A stretch of 34,046 bases of DNA from Pseudomonas nitroreducens TX1 (lineage in GTDB: Bacteria > Pseudomonadota > Gammaproteobacteria > Pseudomonadales > Pseudomonadaceae). The notes below the pieces were generated by a model. That model searched no databases. It was not told the DNA's origin and saw only the letters and a list, made by a program, of their open reading frames with translations. Shown in pieces: positions 17,338-24,690 of the stretch; positions within the stretch are counted from its first letter, which is position 1; each line of letters starts with the position of its first letter. The stretch lies in the NCBI RefSeq assembly GCF_000313755.1, contig NZ_AMZB01000056.1, forward strand, positions 1-34,046, in the 5' to 3' direction. The position numbers were made by a program, and so were the translations under genes.

Positions 17338-17823
17338 ATGAGCGAGCTCCGGATTCCTCTGCACGAAGGCGCGCTGGTCTGCCCCGGTTTTCGCATCCAG
17401 ACCCAGCCTGAACCTTCGCTGGCGATCGATGGGGATCTGCTCTGGGCGCTGGAGCAGCCCCAGTGGTCCCCCTTGGCTGTGTCGCTCAAGCAGCGTGACG
17501 GCGCGCTGTGGATCACACCGTTGCCACTGGCGCGCCAGGCTGGATTCGACCCGCAACGGGTGATCGGCTGGCGCGACGAACCTGTGTGCGTCGAGCAGCC
17601 CGACGGCATCGAGGATGCCGAAGCCGCCATTCACTGGTGGCGCGGCGGCGCGCTCGAGGATGTGCGCGGGCGTGTCAGCCACCACCCCTGGGGCCGCCTG
17701 CTGCGACTCGAAGGTCCGGGCGTCGGCCCCGAGCACATTCTCTTTCCCCGTGGTTTCGCCTGCGTCTACCTGGGGCATCTGGATGCCGACTGGCGCCAAC
17801 TGCGCTTCGAACTCTTTTCCTGA
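17338..17823 (+). CDS. Conserved hypothetical protein, 161 aa
   Basis: I do not recognise this family. The protein has no signal peptide or membrane segment. It is rich in tryptophan (for example LLWALEQPQW, WWRGG and HHPWGRLLRLEG) with several short strands suggested by alternating hydrophobic residues, and ends in LDADWRQLRFELFS. It reads like a compact beta-rich cytoplasmic protein. ATG at 17338 is preceded by GGAG. Codon use and GC content resemble neighbours, so it is probably a real resident gene. It is separated by 109 bases from the binding protein and may share its transcript. No function is proposed. Confidence 0.7.
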   Translation: MSELRIPLHEGALVCPGFRIQTQPEPSLAIDGDLLWALEQPQWSPLAVSLKQRDGALWITPLPLARQAGFDPQRVIGWRDEPVCVEQPDGIEDAEAAIHWWRGGALEDVRGRVSHHPWGRLLRLEGPGVGPEHILFPRGFACVYLGHLDADWRQLRFELFS

Positions 17824-17953
17824 GCTGTAATCTCACTAGATAGCGGCCCTGCGGTTGGTGCCGATGTGGCGGGAGCGTGGCGGTCGGTTGTCTCGCGTGC
17901 GAGCGGCCCGCTCTCCTGCTTAGTGCATGCAGTCCATGATGAGGTGACCCAGA

Positions 17954-18349
17954 ATGACCATAACAAGACGGGTAAAAAGCCTTGCAGCAGTCCTGGTGTT
18001 CGCGCAGTTGGGTGTGGTTGCGGAAGTCCCGTTGGCCCAGGCCGCCATGGTGGGTACTGGCGAGGTGCTTCAGGCGCAGCAGCAACAGGTCGACCGCGAG
18101 CAACTGCTGAAGATGCTTGATGACCAGGGTGTGCAGAAAAAGCTGCAGTCCATGGGCGTCGAGCGCAGCAAGGTCGAGCAGCGCATCAAGAGTCTGTCCA
18201 ACGAGGAGCTGGCGCAGTTCAACCAGCAACTGGACCAGGCGCCTGCTGGCGGCATCATCGGCATCATCCTGTTGTTCCTGTTGATCTTCGTGATTACCGA
18301 CCTGCTCTGCATCACCCACATCTTCACCTTCGTGAGGTGCCAACGTTGA
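17954..18349 (+). CDS. PA2779-family small exported protein with C-terminal membrane helix
   Basis: The 131-aa protein has three visible parts. A signal peptide covers residues 1-30 (cut after LAQA). A glutamine- and charge-rich helical segment runs from about 35 to 95 (VLQAQQQQVDREQLLKML onward). A hydrophobic helix spans 101-118 and ends in DLLCITHIFTFVRCQR. A Gly-Gly pair (99-100) sits just before the helix. I recognise it as the family named after PA2779, whose members end in a conserved TD-containing hydrophobic tail. ATG at 17954 follows GAGGTGA. Its stop overlaps the TTG start of the next gene, a C39-like peptidase, so the two are translationally coupled. A substrate or partner role for this protein is my inference. 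Confidence 0.82.
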   Translation: MTITRRVKSLAAVLVFAQLGVVAEVPLAQAAMVGTGEVLQAQQQQVDREQLLKMLDDQGVQKKLQSMGVERSKVEQRIKSLSNEELAQFNQQLDQAPAGGIIGIILLFLLIFVITDLLCITHIFTFVRCQR

Positions 18350-19305
18350 GGCGTTGGGCCATGGCCGTCGCGCTCGCGGCGGCCGTGGCACTCGGCGGCT
18401 GTGCGCAGGCGCCGAAGTTGCCATCCAGCGTGGACGCGTTGCCGGAACGGGTGGAACTGAGCGAGGTACAGTTCTTCCCGCAGCAGGAATTCCAATGCGG
18501 CCCGGCTGCGCTGGCGACCATGCTCAACCAGCGTGGCATTCGCGTGACGCCGCGCGAGCTGAAGGATCGGGTGTTCATTCCCGGGCGCGAGGGCAGTCTG
18601 CAAGTGGAGCTGGTGGCGGCCGCGCGTGAGAAGGGCATGCTGGTCTATCCGCTCAAACCGCGATTGGAGAACATCCTCAGCGAAGTGGCGGCGGGCAATC
18701 CGGTGCTGATTCTGCAGAACCAGGGGCTCGATTGGCTGCCGGTCTGGCACTTCGCGGTGGTCGTTGGATTCGACCGCACCCGTCACGAGCTGATCCTGCG
18801 TTCGGGGATCACCAAGCGTCTGCTGATCGACTTCACCGCCTTCGACCTGACCTGGAAACGCAGCCAGCGCTGGGCAGTGCTGACCGTACCGGCGGATCGC
18901 CTGCCGGCAACCGCGGAGCCGACGGCCTGGTTGCGGGCTGCACATGACCTGGAGGAAACCGGCCAGCCGGCCTTGGCGGAGCAGGCCTATCGATCCGCCA
19001 CCCGCGCTTGGCCCCAGGAGTCGCTGGGGTGGTTTGCGCTGGCCAATGCGCGCTACACGGACGGTAATCTGGGTGATGCCGAGCAGGCTTTGCGTCGCAG
19101 TGTGGGTGCAAGGCCGGGATTTGCCGCGGGCTGGTTCAACCTGGCCAACGTGCTGGGCGAGCGCGGCTGCCCGCGGGAGGCCGATTCAGCGGCCAGTTGT
19201 GCGCGGCAACTGGCGCCGGACGATGCGCGCTTCTCGCAGAAAGTGGGCGCCCAGGAGAAGGTAGGCTCCAGTTGCGAGGCAGTACCTGCCTGCCCCGCCA
19301 ACTGA
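18346..19305 (+). CDS. PA2778-family lipoprotein cysteine peptidase (C39-like) with TPR-like tail
   Basis: The 319-aa protein starts with a lipoprotein signal (VALAAAVALGGC, Cys19 lipidated), placing it at the periplasmic face of a membrane. A C39-like papain-fold domain follows: FQCGPAALATML with nucleophile Cys51, and WHFAVVVGFD with His135. An LILRSG strand lies near the third active-site position. Residues about 195-285 contain two helical TPR-like repeats (WPQESLGWFALANARYTDG, GFAAGWFNLANVLGE). TTG at 18346 is preferred: GAGGTG lies six bases upstream, and it overlaps the previous stop as TTGA. GTG at 18337 and ATG at 18361 are alternatives. C39 domains in bacteriocin exporters cut after Gly-Gly, and the coupled upstream gene carries such a pair. 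Confidence 0.84.
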   Translation: MRRWAMAVALAAAVALGGCAQAPKLPSSVDALPERVELSEVQFFPQQEFQCGPAALATMLNQRGIRVTPRELKDRVFIPGREGSLQVELVAAAREKGMLVYPLKPRLENILSEVAAGNPVLILQNQGLDWLPVWHFAVVVGFDRTRHELILRSGITKRLLIDFTAFDLTWKRSQRWAVLTVPADRLPATAEPTAWLRAAHDLEETGQPALAEQAYRSATRAWPQESLGWFALANARYTDGNLGDAEQALRRSVGARPGFAAGWFNLANVLGERGCPREADSAASCARQLAPDDARFSQKVGAQEKVGSSCEAVPACPAN

Positions 19306-19378
19306 TGCGCAAGGTTTCCTGAACCGAAGCGGGAAGGGCGTAGCCTAACTCTGCAATGCCCCCAGCGAGGTGCCTTGC

Positions 19379-20356
19379 ATGGCTACGGAAAAACAATCGG
19401 CGCGCGGCGCAGCCCAGCCGCGCAGACGGGCCGTCACTGATAAACAGAAGACACGCCACGAAGCCGCGGCGGAGGGCGAGGCGAGAAAATCCAAGGCGGA
19501 CAGCGACACGGCGGATGACCTCTCCGCCGAAGAGCGACGCAAGGTCGAAAAGAGCCAGCCGCCGCGGCCGCTGGTGCTGCACGAAGTCATCCGCCTGCAG
19601 GGTAACCACGAGCTGGACCGGACGCTGGCGGCGCTCTGGTGGTCCGCATTGTCGGCGGGGCTGACCATCGGGTTGTCGCTCATGGCCATGGGGCTCTTCC
19701 GCGCGCGCCTGCCGGATCACGACATGGCGGTGATCACTACCAGCCTTGGCTATCCGGTCGGTTTCCTGGCCATCATTCTCGCGCGTCAGCAACTATTCAC
19801 CGAAAACACCTTGACGGCGGTGCTACCAGTGATGAGCGAGCCGACGCTGGCGAAGTTCGGCCAGTTGCTGCGGCTGTGGTCGGTGGTGCTGGCGGGCAAT
19901 ATCGTCGGCGCATTGTTGTTCGCCTACGGCATGCTGCACCTGCCGATCTTCGATACCAAGGCCGACCAGGCCTTCCTCGAGATCGGTCGCGAGGTGATGG
20001 AGAACGACCACTGGCAGATGTTCTCCAAGGGCATCGTTTCCGGCTGGATGATCGCCACCATGGTCTGGTTGGTGCCGGCCGCGGAAAACGCCAAGGTCTG
20101 GATTATCTTCCTGGTCACCTACCTGATGGCGCTGGGCAGCTTCAGCCACATCGTGGTGGGCACCTGCGAAGTGGGGTACCTGATGTTCGCCGGGGAGGTC
20201 CCGGTGTCGGGGTACATTCTCGACTTCGCCCTGCCGACGCTGGCGGGGAATATCGTAGGCGGCAGCCTGATCTTTGCGCTGATGAGCCACGCCCAGGTCC
20301 GCAGCGACAGCTCGTCGCCGCCGGAGAAGATGCCGGAAAAGAAAACGGCGCCCTGA
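19379..20356 (+). CDS. Formate/nitrite transporter (FNT) family channel, YfdC-like
   Basis: This 325-aa protein has a hydrophilic N-terminal extension of about 60 residues rich in Arg, Lys and Glu. The FNT fold follows, with six hydrophobic helices from about residue 80. Family features are WWSALSAGLTIGLSLMAMG in helix one, GYPVGFLAIILARQQLFTEN in the next pair, and HIVVGTCEVGYLMFAGEV and NIVGGSLIFALMSH toward the end. The long tail and sequence style match the YfdC branch rather than FocA or NirC, and its substrate is not known. ATG at 19379 was preferred because GAGGTG is seven bases upstream; GTG at 19370 is possible. It ends inside a strong terminator shared with the convergent oxidase gene. 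Confidence 0.85.
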   Translation: MATEKQSARGAAQPRRRAVTDKQKTRHEAAAEGEARKSKADSDTADDLSAEERRKVEKSQPPRPLVLHEVIRLQGNHELDRTLAALWWSALSAGLTIGLSLMAMGLFRARLPDHDMAVITTSLGYPVGFLAIILARQQLFTENTLTAVLPVMSEPTLAKFGQLLRLWSVVLAGNIVGALLFAYGMLHLPIFDTKADQAFLEIGREVMENDHWQMFSKGIVSGWMIATMVWLVPAAENAKVWIIFLVTYLMALGSFSHIVVGTCEVGYLMFAGEVPVSGYILDFALPTLAGNIVGGSLIFALMSHAQVRSDSSSPPEKMPEKKTAP

Positions 20357-20368
20357 GGCGCCGTTTTT
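20342..20368. terminator. Bidirectional terminator overlapping the FNT stop codon
   Basis: AAAACGGCGCC (20342-20352), loop CTGA and GGCGCCGTTTT (20357-20367) form an 11-bp stem with A/T tails on both sides, serving both the FNT gene and the convergent oxidase gene. The FNT TGA stop lies in the loop. Confidence 0.9.
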
Positions 20369-20389
20369 CGTGCGGTGTGAAGCGGGGCG

Positions 20390-21673
20390 TCAGATGCCCA
20401 GCTTGTCGCGCAGGGTGTAGTACCAGGCACCGATCGCGGAGAACGGAACCTGGAACATGCGGCCGCCCGGGAAGGGGTAGTGCGGCAGGGTGGCGAAGGC
20501 GTCGAAACGCTCGGCCTGGCCGCGCAGCACCTCGGCCAGCAACTTGCCCGCCAGATGGGTGTAGGTCACACCGTGGCCGGAGCAGCCTTGGGAGTAGTAG
20601 ATGTTGTCGCCGATGCGGCCAACCTGCGGCAGGCGCGACAGGGTCAGCAGGAAGTTGCCGGTCCAGGCGAAGTCGATCTTCACGTTCTTCAGCTGCGGGA
20701 AAACCTTGAGCATCTTCGGACGAATGATCGCCTCGATGTTCGACGGGTCGCGCGCACCGTAGACCACGCCACCACCGAAGATCAGGCGGTTGTCGCTGGT
20801 CAGGCGGTAGTAGTCGAGCAGGTAGTTGCAGTCCTCGACGCAATAGTCGGTCGGCAGCAGCGATTTGGCCAGGTCGGCGCTCAGCGGCTCGGTGGTGATC
20901 ACCTGGGTGCCGCACGGCATGGACTTGGAGGCCAGCTCCGGCACCAGGCCGCCAAGGTAGGCGTTACCGGCCACCACGATGAACTTGGCTTTCACACGGC
21001 CCTTCGGGGTGTGCACCACCGGGTTGGCGCCACGGTCGATCTTCACCGCCGGGGACTGCTCGTGGATCACGCCGCCCAGGGATTCCACGGCCGCGGCTTC
21101 GCCCAGGGCGAGGTTCAGCGGGTGGATGTGGCCGCCGCTCATGTCGAGCATGCCGCCAACATAGCTGTCGGTGCCGACGACTTCGCGAATGCGCTTGGCG
21201 TCCATCAGTTCCAGCTGGGTGTGGCCGAAGCGCTCCCAGAGCTTCTTCTGCGATTCCAGGTGGCCCATCTGCTTGGCGCTGAGGGCCGCGAACACGCCGC
21301 CGTCTTTCAGGTCGCATTGGATGTTGTACTTGGCGATGCGCTCGCGAATGATGCGGCCGCCTTCGAAGGCCATGTCGCCCAGCAGCTTCGCCTGCTGGGC
21401 GCCGACGCTGCGTTCGATGACGTCGATGTCACGGCTGTAGCTGTTGACGATCTGGCCGCCATTGCGGCCCGACGCGCCGAAACCGACCTTGGCGGCTTCC
21501 AGCACGGTGACCTTGAAACCGTTTTCCAACAGGAACAGGGCGGTCGACAGGCCGGTGTAGCCTGCGCCGATCACGCAGACATCGGTTTCCACCTCGCCCT
21601 GCAGTTCAGGACGGGCCGGGACCGGGTTGGCCGAAGCTGCATAATAGGAGGAGGGGTAGGAAGTGTGCGGCAT
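20390..21673 (-). CDS. FAD-dependent gamma-glutamylputrescine oxidase-like protein (PauB/PuuB)
   Basis: The 427-aa DAO-type flavoenzyme has the FAD dinucleotide motif VIGAGYTGLSTALFLLE near residues 34-50 and FGASGRNGGQIVN near 65-77. It also has VVAGNAYLGG and the C-terminal YSQGCSGHGVTYTHLAGKLL. These match PuuB and the PauB group, which oxidise gamma-glutamylputrescine and related polyamine adducts to the aldehyde with hydrogen peroxide release. Pseudomonads carry several paralogues, so the exact polyamine cannot be read from sequence. The ATG at 21673 follows AGGTG. It is monocistronic, convergent with the FNT gene, and its promoter lies in the AT-rich gap before tRNA-Val. D-amino-acid or sarcosine-type oxidases are the alternatives. 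Confidence 0.87.
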   Translation of the reverse strand: MPHTSYPSSYYAASANPVPARPELQGEVETDVCVIGAGYTGLSTALFLLENGFKVTVLEAAKVGFGASGRNGGQIVNSYSRDIDVIERSVGAQQAKLLGDMAFEGGRIIRERIAKYNIQCDLKDGGVFAALSAKQMGHLESQKKLWERFGHTQLELMDAKRIREVVGTDSYVGGMLDMSGGHIHPLNLALGEAAAVESLGGVIHEQSPAVKIDRGANPVVHTPKGRVKAKFIVVAGNAYLGGLVPELASKSMPCGTQVITTEPLSADLAKSLLPTDYCVEDCNYLLDYYRLTSDNRLIFGGGVVYGARDPSNIEAIIRPKMLKVFPQLKNVKIDFAWTGNFLLTLSRLPQVGRIGDNIYYSQGCSGHGVTYTHLAGKLLAEVLRGQAERFDAFATLPHYPFPGGRMFQVPFSAIGAWYYTLRDKLGI

Positions 21674-21816
21674 AATGCACCTGTGTTTGTTATTTTTTAC
21701 GAGATGTGCGGATGCTACCTGAGTCGAATCTGCCCGGCAATTGCCCGTGCAAAATAATTTACGGACGGTCGAACATAAAAAAATTCACTTTTTCAGTGGC
21801 TTAGCGAAAAAAGTGC

Positions 21817-21844
21817 TTGACGCTTCAAGTTGGTCGCGTAGAAT
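21817..21844 (+). promoter_or_regulatory. Promoter of tRNA-Val
   Basis: TTGACG (21817-21822) and TAGAAT (21839-21844) are separated by 16 bases and followed by a GC-rich GCGCCCC discriminator, as in growth-rate and ppGpp-controlled stable-RNA promoters. The tRNA begins 15 bases past the -10 box. Confidence 0.8.
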
Positions 21845-21858
21845 GCGCCCCACACGAC

Positions 21859-21935
21859 AGGCACATAGCTCAGTTGGTTAGAGCACCACCTTGACATGGT
21901 GGGGGTCGTTGGTTCGAGTCCAATTGTGCCTACCA
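21859..21935 (+). tRNA. tRNA-Val (anticodon GAC)
   Basis: A complete cloverleaf of 77 bases is present: acceptor arms AGGCACA and TGTGCCT, D-arm GCTCAGTTGGTTAGAGC, anticodon stem CCACC/GGTGG with loop TTGACAT, T-arm with GGTTCGAGTCC, and encoded ACCA. The anticodon GAC (21893-21895) reads GUC and GUU valine codons. Confidence 0.97.
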
Positions 21936-21960
21936 AACAAACCCGCTTCTGGCGGTACTT

Positions 21961-21990
21961 AAAGGGCGATCCGAAAGGTTCGCCCTTTTT
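21961..21990 (+). terminator. Terminator of tRNA-Val
   Basis: AAAGGGCGA (21961-21969) and TCGCCCTTT (21980-21988) form a 9-bp stem with a 10-base loop and a TTTTT tail. Confidence 0.9.
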
Positions 21991-22165
21991 GTTTGCCTGA
22001 AATTTTACCCCAGACTGCCCTGCGCAGTGTTCTCCAGCTCCGGTGTTCGGGGAAGCCCTCCTTTACCTGCATCCGATTGGCGCCTGTCGGTCTGGTGAAA
22101 CTCATTGGCCTGAAGGTGCTCGACCTGTTGTGGGTGGGTTGGATCCTTTCCGGGAGCAGATGAAT

Positions 22166-22618
22166 ATGGCGATCACTTCTACCCGTGGCATCCGCAACAA
22201 TAATCCAGGCAACATCGATTACAGTCCGCGCAATGGCTGGCAGGGTCAGGTCGGACTGGAGGTTGGAGTGTTGAAGCCTCGGTTTGCTCGCTTCGACTCG
22301 CCGGAAAACGGCATCCGGGCGCTAGGAAAACTGCTGATTGGCTATCGACTTAGGGATGGAGTGCCGGGCGTGGGCGGTGCGGGCATCGATACCGTGCGTG
22401 AAGCCATTGGTCGTTGGGCGCCTGGCAGTGAAAATGACACTGCAGCCTATATAGAGGATGTTGCTCGCGCTTTGGGTGTCCGGCCCGATCAGCCGGTGGA
22501 TATGGGGCGTCCCGACATTCTGCGCGCACTCGTGGTAGCCATCATTCATCACGAGAACGGCGGCGTACCCTACACGGCGGCAGTGATTGACGAAGGTGTT
22601 CGGCGCGCGCTGGCGTAG
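22166..22618 (+). CDS. Phage virion-type protein with RGIRNNNPGNI motif
   Basis: The 150-aa protein opens TRGIRNNNPGNIDYS, then shows GWQGQVGL, FARFDSPENGIRALGKLL, REAIGRWAPGSENDTAAYIE and a final HHENGG. This set is typical of phage structural proteins of the PRD1 P5-annotated type and of tail or internal virion proteins with a lysozyme-like fold, where the N-terminal glutamine/asparagine-rich motif and ENxTxxY segment recur. No signal peptide is seen. ATG at 22166 is nine bases from GGAG; ATG at 22160 in the same frame would be only three away. No other phage gene is adjacent. It sits 230 bases past tRNA-Val, a common integration site, so it is probably a relic or a domesticated gene. Murein-degrading activity is only inferred. 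Confidence 0.75.
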   Translation: MAITSTRGIRNNNPGNIDYSPRNGWQGQVGLEVGVLKPRFARFDSPENGIRALGKLLIGYRLRDGVPGVGGAGIDTVREAIGRWAPGSENDTAAYIEDVARALGVRPDQPVDMGRPDILRALVVAIIHHENGGVPYTAAVIDEGVRRALA

Positions 22619-22641
22619 GGTGAGCGGTGCTGCGGAAACGA

Positions 22642-22669
22642 GAAACCCCGCGTTGCAGCGCGGGGTTTC
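22642..22669 (+). terminator. Terminator after the virion-like gene
   Basis: GAAACCCCGCG (22642-22652) and CGCGGGGTTTC (22659-22669) are perfect 11-bp arms around a 6-base loop, ending with TTTC on the plus strand. Confidence 0.8.
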
Positions 22670-22823
22670 AGGACATCGTTTAACACCGGGACATCAGCCA
22701 GCCGGTCCGTCGGCTGTAGAGTGAGTGTAGCGCGCTTATGGCGTTGCGCCAGTATTTACTGGTTCATGAGTTGCGTGGGATGACTCGCGCGCCCGGCGGT
22801 GCTGGTGAGTGTCGGAGGAAATA

Positions 22824-23342
22824 ATGGGTGGTCTGAGATACGGGTTGCTATTCGGTGTACTGCTGCCGCTTCCGGCATTTGCGGAGATGCAGGTGATCTG
22901 GCCGCAGGGGTGGGAGGTTTCACGCTCGCCGGCGGATGCGACGGCCAATGCGCCGGTGGTGCGTCAGCGCGGCGTGCGTATGGCGGCGGACGGCTCCCAG
23001 GATTTGGTCATGGAAGTCACGCGCAGCCGGCTCGGTTCCGGGGTGGCGGTCAGTGTCGAGAACGTCATCGTCGAGATGCGCAAGACACTGCAGAAAGACT
23101 TCATGCGCCAAGGGTTTCAGGCGGCGTGCAGCAAGCCTCTGGAGACGAAGTTGGGTGGGTTGGCAGGGCTTGAGGTCCATTGCGGCGTCAGCCAGAACGG
23201 CACGGAGGTGCTCAAGCAGACTGTGCAGGTTGCTCTGGGCGAGGGTGCGGCCTATTCGCTGACCTATGCGGCTCCGTCACAACGCTATGCGGCGCTGGCT
23301 GGGGATATTGAGTCGGTGAAGGCGGGTATCCGCCTGGACTGA
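22824..23342 (+). CDS. Secreted DUF4946-like protein
   Basis: The 172-aa protein has a signal peptide (GLLFGVLLPLPAFA, cut before EMQVIW) and a mature domain of about 150 residues. Two cysteines (in AACSKPLE and VHCGVSQNG) could form a disulfide. The layout, with IWPQGWEV at the start and YSLTYAAPSQRYAALAGDIESVKAGI at the end, resembles the small Pseudomonas DUF4946 family, which has no assigned function. The ATG at 22824 is chosen over GTG at 22809: GGAGG lies five bases before it and the signal peptide then starts correctly. Periplasmic or outer-surface location is inferred. It is single-gene, ending in a strong terminator. Confidence 0.75.
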   Translation: MGGLRYGLLFGVLLPLPAFAEMQVIWPQGWEVSRSPADATANAPVVRQRGVRMAADGSQDLVMEVTRSRLGSGVAVSVENVIVEMRKTLQKDFMRQGFQAACSKPLETKLGGLAGLEVHCGVSQNGTEVLKQTVQVALGEGAAYSLTYAAPSQRYAALAGDIESVKAGIRLD

Positions 23343-23378
23343 GCGCCTTGTTTCTTTTTTATAGAGGGACAGAAATGC

Positions 23379-23408
23379 AAAAGCCCCGCTTTGGCGGGGC
23401 TTTTCGTT
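23379..23408. terminator. Bidirectional terminator
   Basis: AAAAGCCCCGC (23379-23389), loop TTTG and GCGGGGCTTTT (23394-23404) form an 11-bp stem with A and T tails, serving both the DUF4946-like gene and the convergent 74-aa gene. Confidence 0.92.
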
Positions 23409-23416
23409 TTTCCGGC

Positions 23417-23641
23417 TCACGCGGCGATGGTGGCTTGCACGCGCTGGATTACAGCGTTCAGCGGCGCCTCGCCCTGGTATTGCTGGGGGTAAAGACGCTC
23501 GGTGTGCTTGGCGATGCCATGCTCGTTCACGAGGGTGAAGCTGAAGCCATGCTTGCGCTTGGCCTGGATGACGCAGTTCAGAGGGGCGAAGGCCGCCGAG
23601 AGGGTGCCGATCGCCTCCAGGATTTGCGGAGAGGTTTTCAT
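23417..23641 (-). CDS. Small protein of unknown function, 74 aa
   Basis: I do not recognise this family. The protein starts MKTSPQILEAIGTLSAAFAP, has a basic centre (CVIQAKRKHGFSFTLVNEHG) and ends NAVIQRVQATIAA. It has no signal peptide or membrane segment. The pattern is helix, two or three strands, then helix, and the two VIQ segments look like paired elements of a small alpha/beta fold. GGAAAG lies upstream of the ATG at 23641, and the stop is placed right against a bidirectional terminator. Both support a real gene. Function unknown. Confidence 0.68.
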   Translation of the reverse strand: MKTSPQILEAIGTLSAAFAPLNCVIQAKRKHGFSFTLVNEHGIAKHTERLYPQQYQGEAPLNAVIQRVQATIAA

Positions 23642-24084
23642 TGTCTTGTCTTTCCAAATAGGTAACGGTCCTATGACCGTCGAAATCGTCAAAAGCTCCG
23701 GTTGCGATCTGAGAATGCAGAAGGCGTGTGACCGGAATATGGCAGCGATTGGAAACTTGAGGGTCTGTTCGCGTCAGGCTGCGATGTTGGGTGAAAGCAG
23801 GGGGTCTGACGTGGGGCGCTGATCGCTCGGGCAAATGTTCCTGGCGCGGTTGGCGTGCTCTGGAATCGATGCGGAGGATGCGCTGGCCGTGGCCCTGTAG
23901 AGCCCAGCTTCTGCCCTGGATCAGGTAGGGAGTGCTGGGAGGGGCGACCTTGGGTTTGGTGTTCGCTGCCGGCCAGTATAAGGATTTCTTCTAATGATGG
24001 CTAGTTTTTATACAGCCGTCTGTCAGAAGCCGCCGGGCGATGGAGAAATTCCGCGGAGCGGGAGCGCTCCGCGGAAGATCGGTC
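23642..24084. other. 443-base gap between two minus-strand genes
   Basis: No convincing gene on either strand. It should hold the promoter of the 74-aa gene near 23650-23760. The 24051-24074 hairpin ends mvaU. The middle (23820-24000) has no feature I can name. Confidence 0.5.
24051..24074 (-). terminator. Terminator of mvaU
   Basis: CCGCGGAGCG (24051-24060) and CGCTCCGCGG (24065-24074) form a perfect 10-bp stem with a 4-base loop, 10 bases past the mvaU stop. On the minus strand it is followed by AATTTCT, a modest T-tract. Confidence 0.8.
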
Positions 24085-24438
24085 TTACTGAAGCCAGGAC
24101 TCCACGGTGTCGCCACCGTACTGCTGTTTCCAGGCTTTCAGGGTCTTGTGGTTGCCACCCTTGGTCTCGATGGTCTCGCCATTGTGCGGATTCTTGTAGA
24201 CCTTCAATTGGCGGGTGCGGCGCGGCTGCTGTGCAGCGGCAGGTTCGGCAACGGTCTGCGGGTCGAGAATGTCGATGACATTGCGCAGGTTCATGCCGTA
24301 CTGGTCCATCAAGGCTTGCAGTTGATCCTTGAACTCCAGTTCCTTCTTCAGGCCGCCATCGCTCTTGAGTTTTTCGAGCAGGGCGAGTTGTTCCTGGAGT
24401 TTGCGCTCGGCTTCGCGGAATTCCGCAAGTTTGGACAT
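24085..24438 (-). CDS. mvaU: MvaT/MvaU-family H-NS-like xenogeneic silencer
   Basis: The 117-aa nucleoid protein has a coiled-coil oligomerisation region at about residues 1-60 (KLAEFREAERKLQEQLALLE, LKKELEFKDQLQALM), a flexible alanine/proline linker, and a C-terminal DNA-binding domain starting at RTRQLKVYKNPHNGETIETK and including GGNHKTLKAWKQQ. MvaT and MvaU bind AT-rich DNA and repress horizontally acquired genes. The N-terminus MSKLAEFREAE is closer to what I recall of MvaU than of MvaT (MSLINEYR); the paralogue name is therefore moderately sure. The upstream region is AT-rich, consistent with autoregulation. It is divergent from an alpha/beta hydrolase gene. Confidence 0.9.
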   Translation of the reverse strand: MSKLAEFREAERKLQEQLALLEKLKSDGGLKKELEFKDQLQALMDQYGMNLRNVIDILDPQTVAEPAAAQQPRRTRQLKVYKNPHNGETIETKGGNHKTLKAWKQQYGGDTVESWLQ

Positions 24439-24690
24439 CTGGGTGCTCCCGTATGCAGGGTGATTTAGTGAGGCGTGATTCTGTGATCTATTGATTGTTC
24501 GCGTCAACTGAATAGATGAATTGTTGCGATTGGGGAGGCATGCCTTAAATGTTAAGGGCTGATGAAAGGTGGGTGGGTTAGTTGATTGATGGGGATAATG
24601 TGCCGGCAAAAGGGAGGCTGGATTTTTGTCGGTCAATCGTCCTTGCAGAGTCTGTGTGCTTTGTTGTGGTGCGTTGCGTGTGAGTGCTGA
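24439..24690. promoter_or_regulatory. AT-rich divergent region between mvaU and the hydrolase
   Basis: This 252-base region is much more AT-rich than the flanking DNA, with TGTGATCTATTGATTG and several A/T runs. It must hold both divergent promoters and is a natural target for the MvaU protein itself. I did not find a clear -35/-10 pair. Confidence 0.5.
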
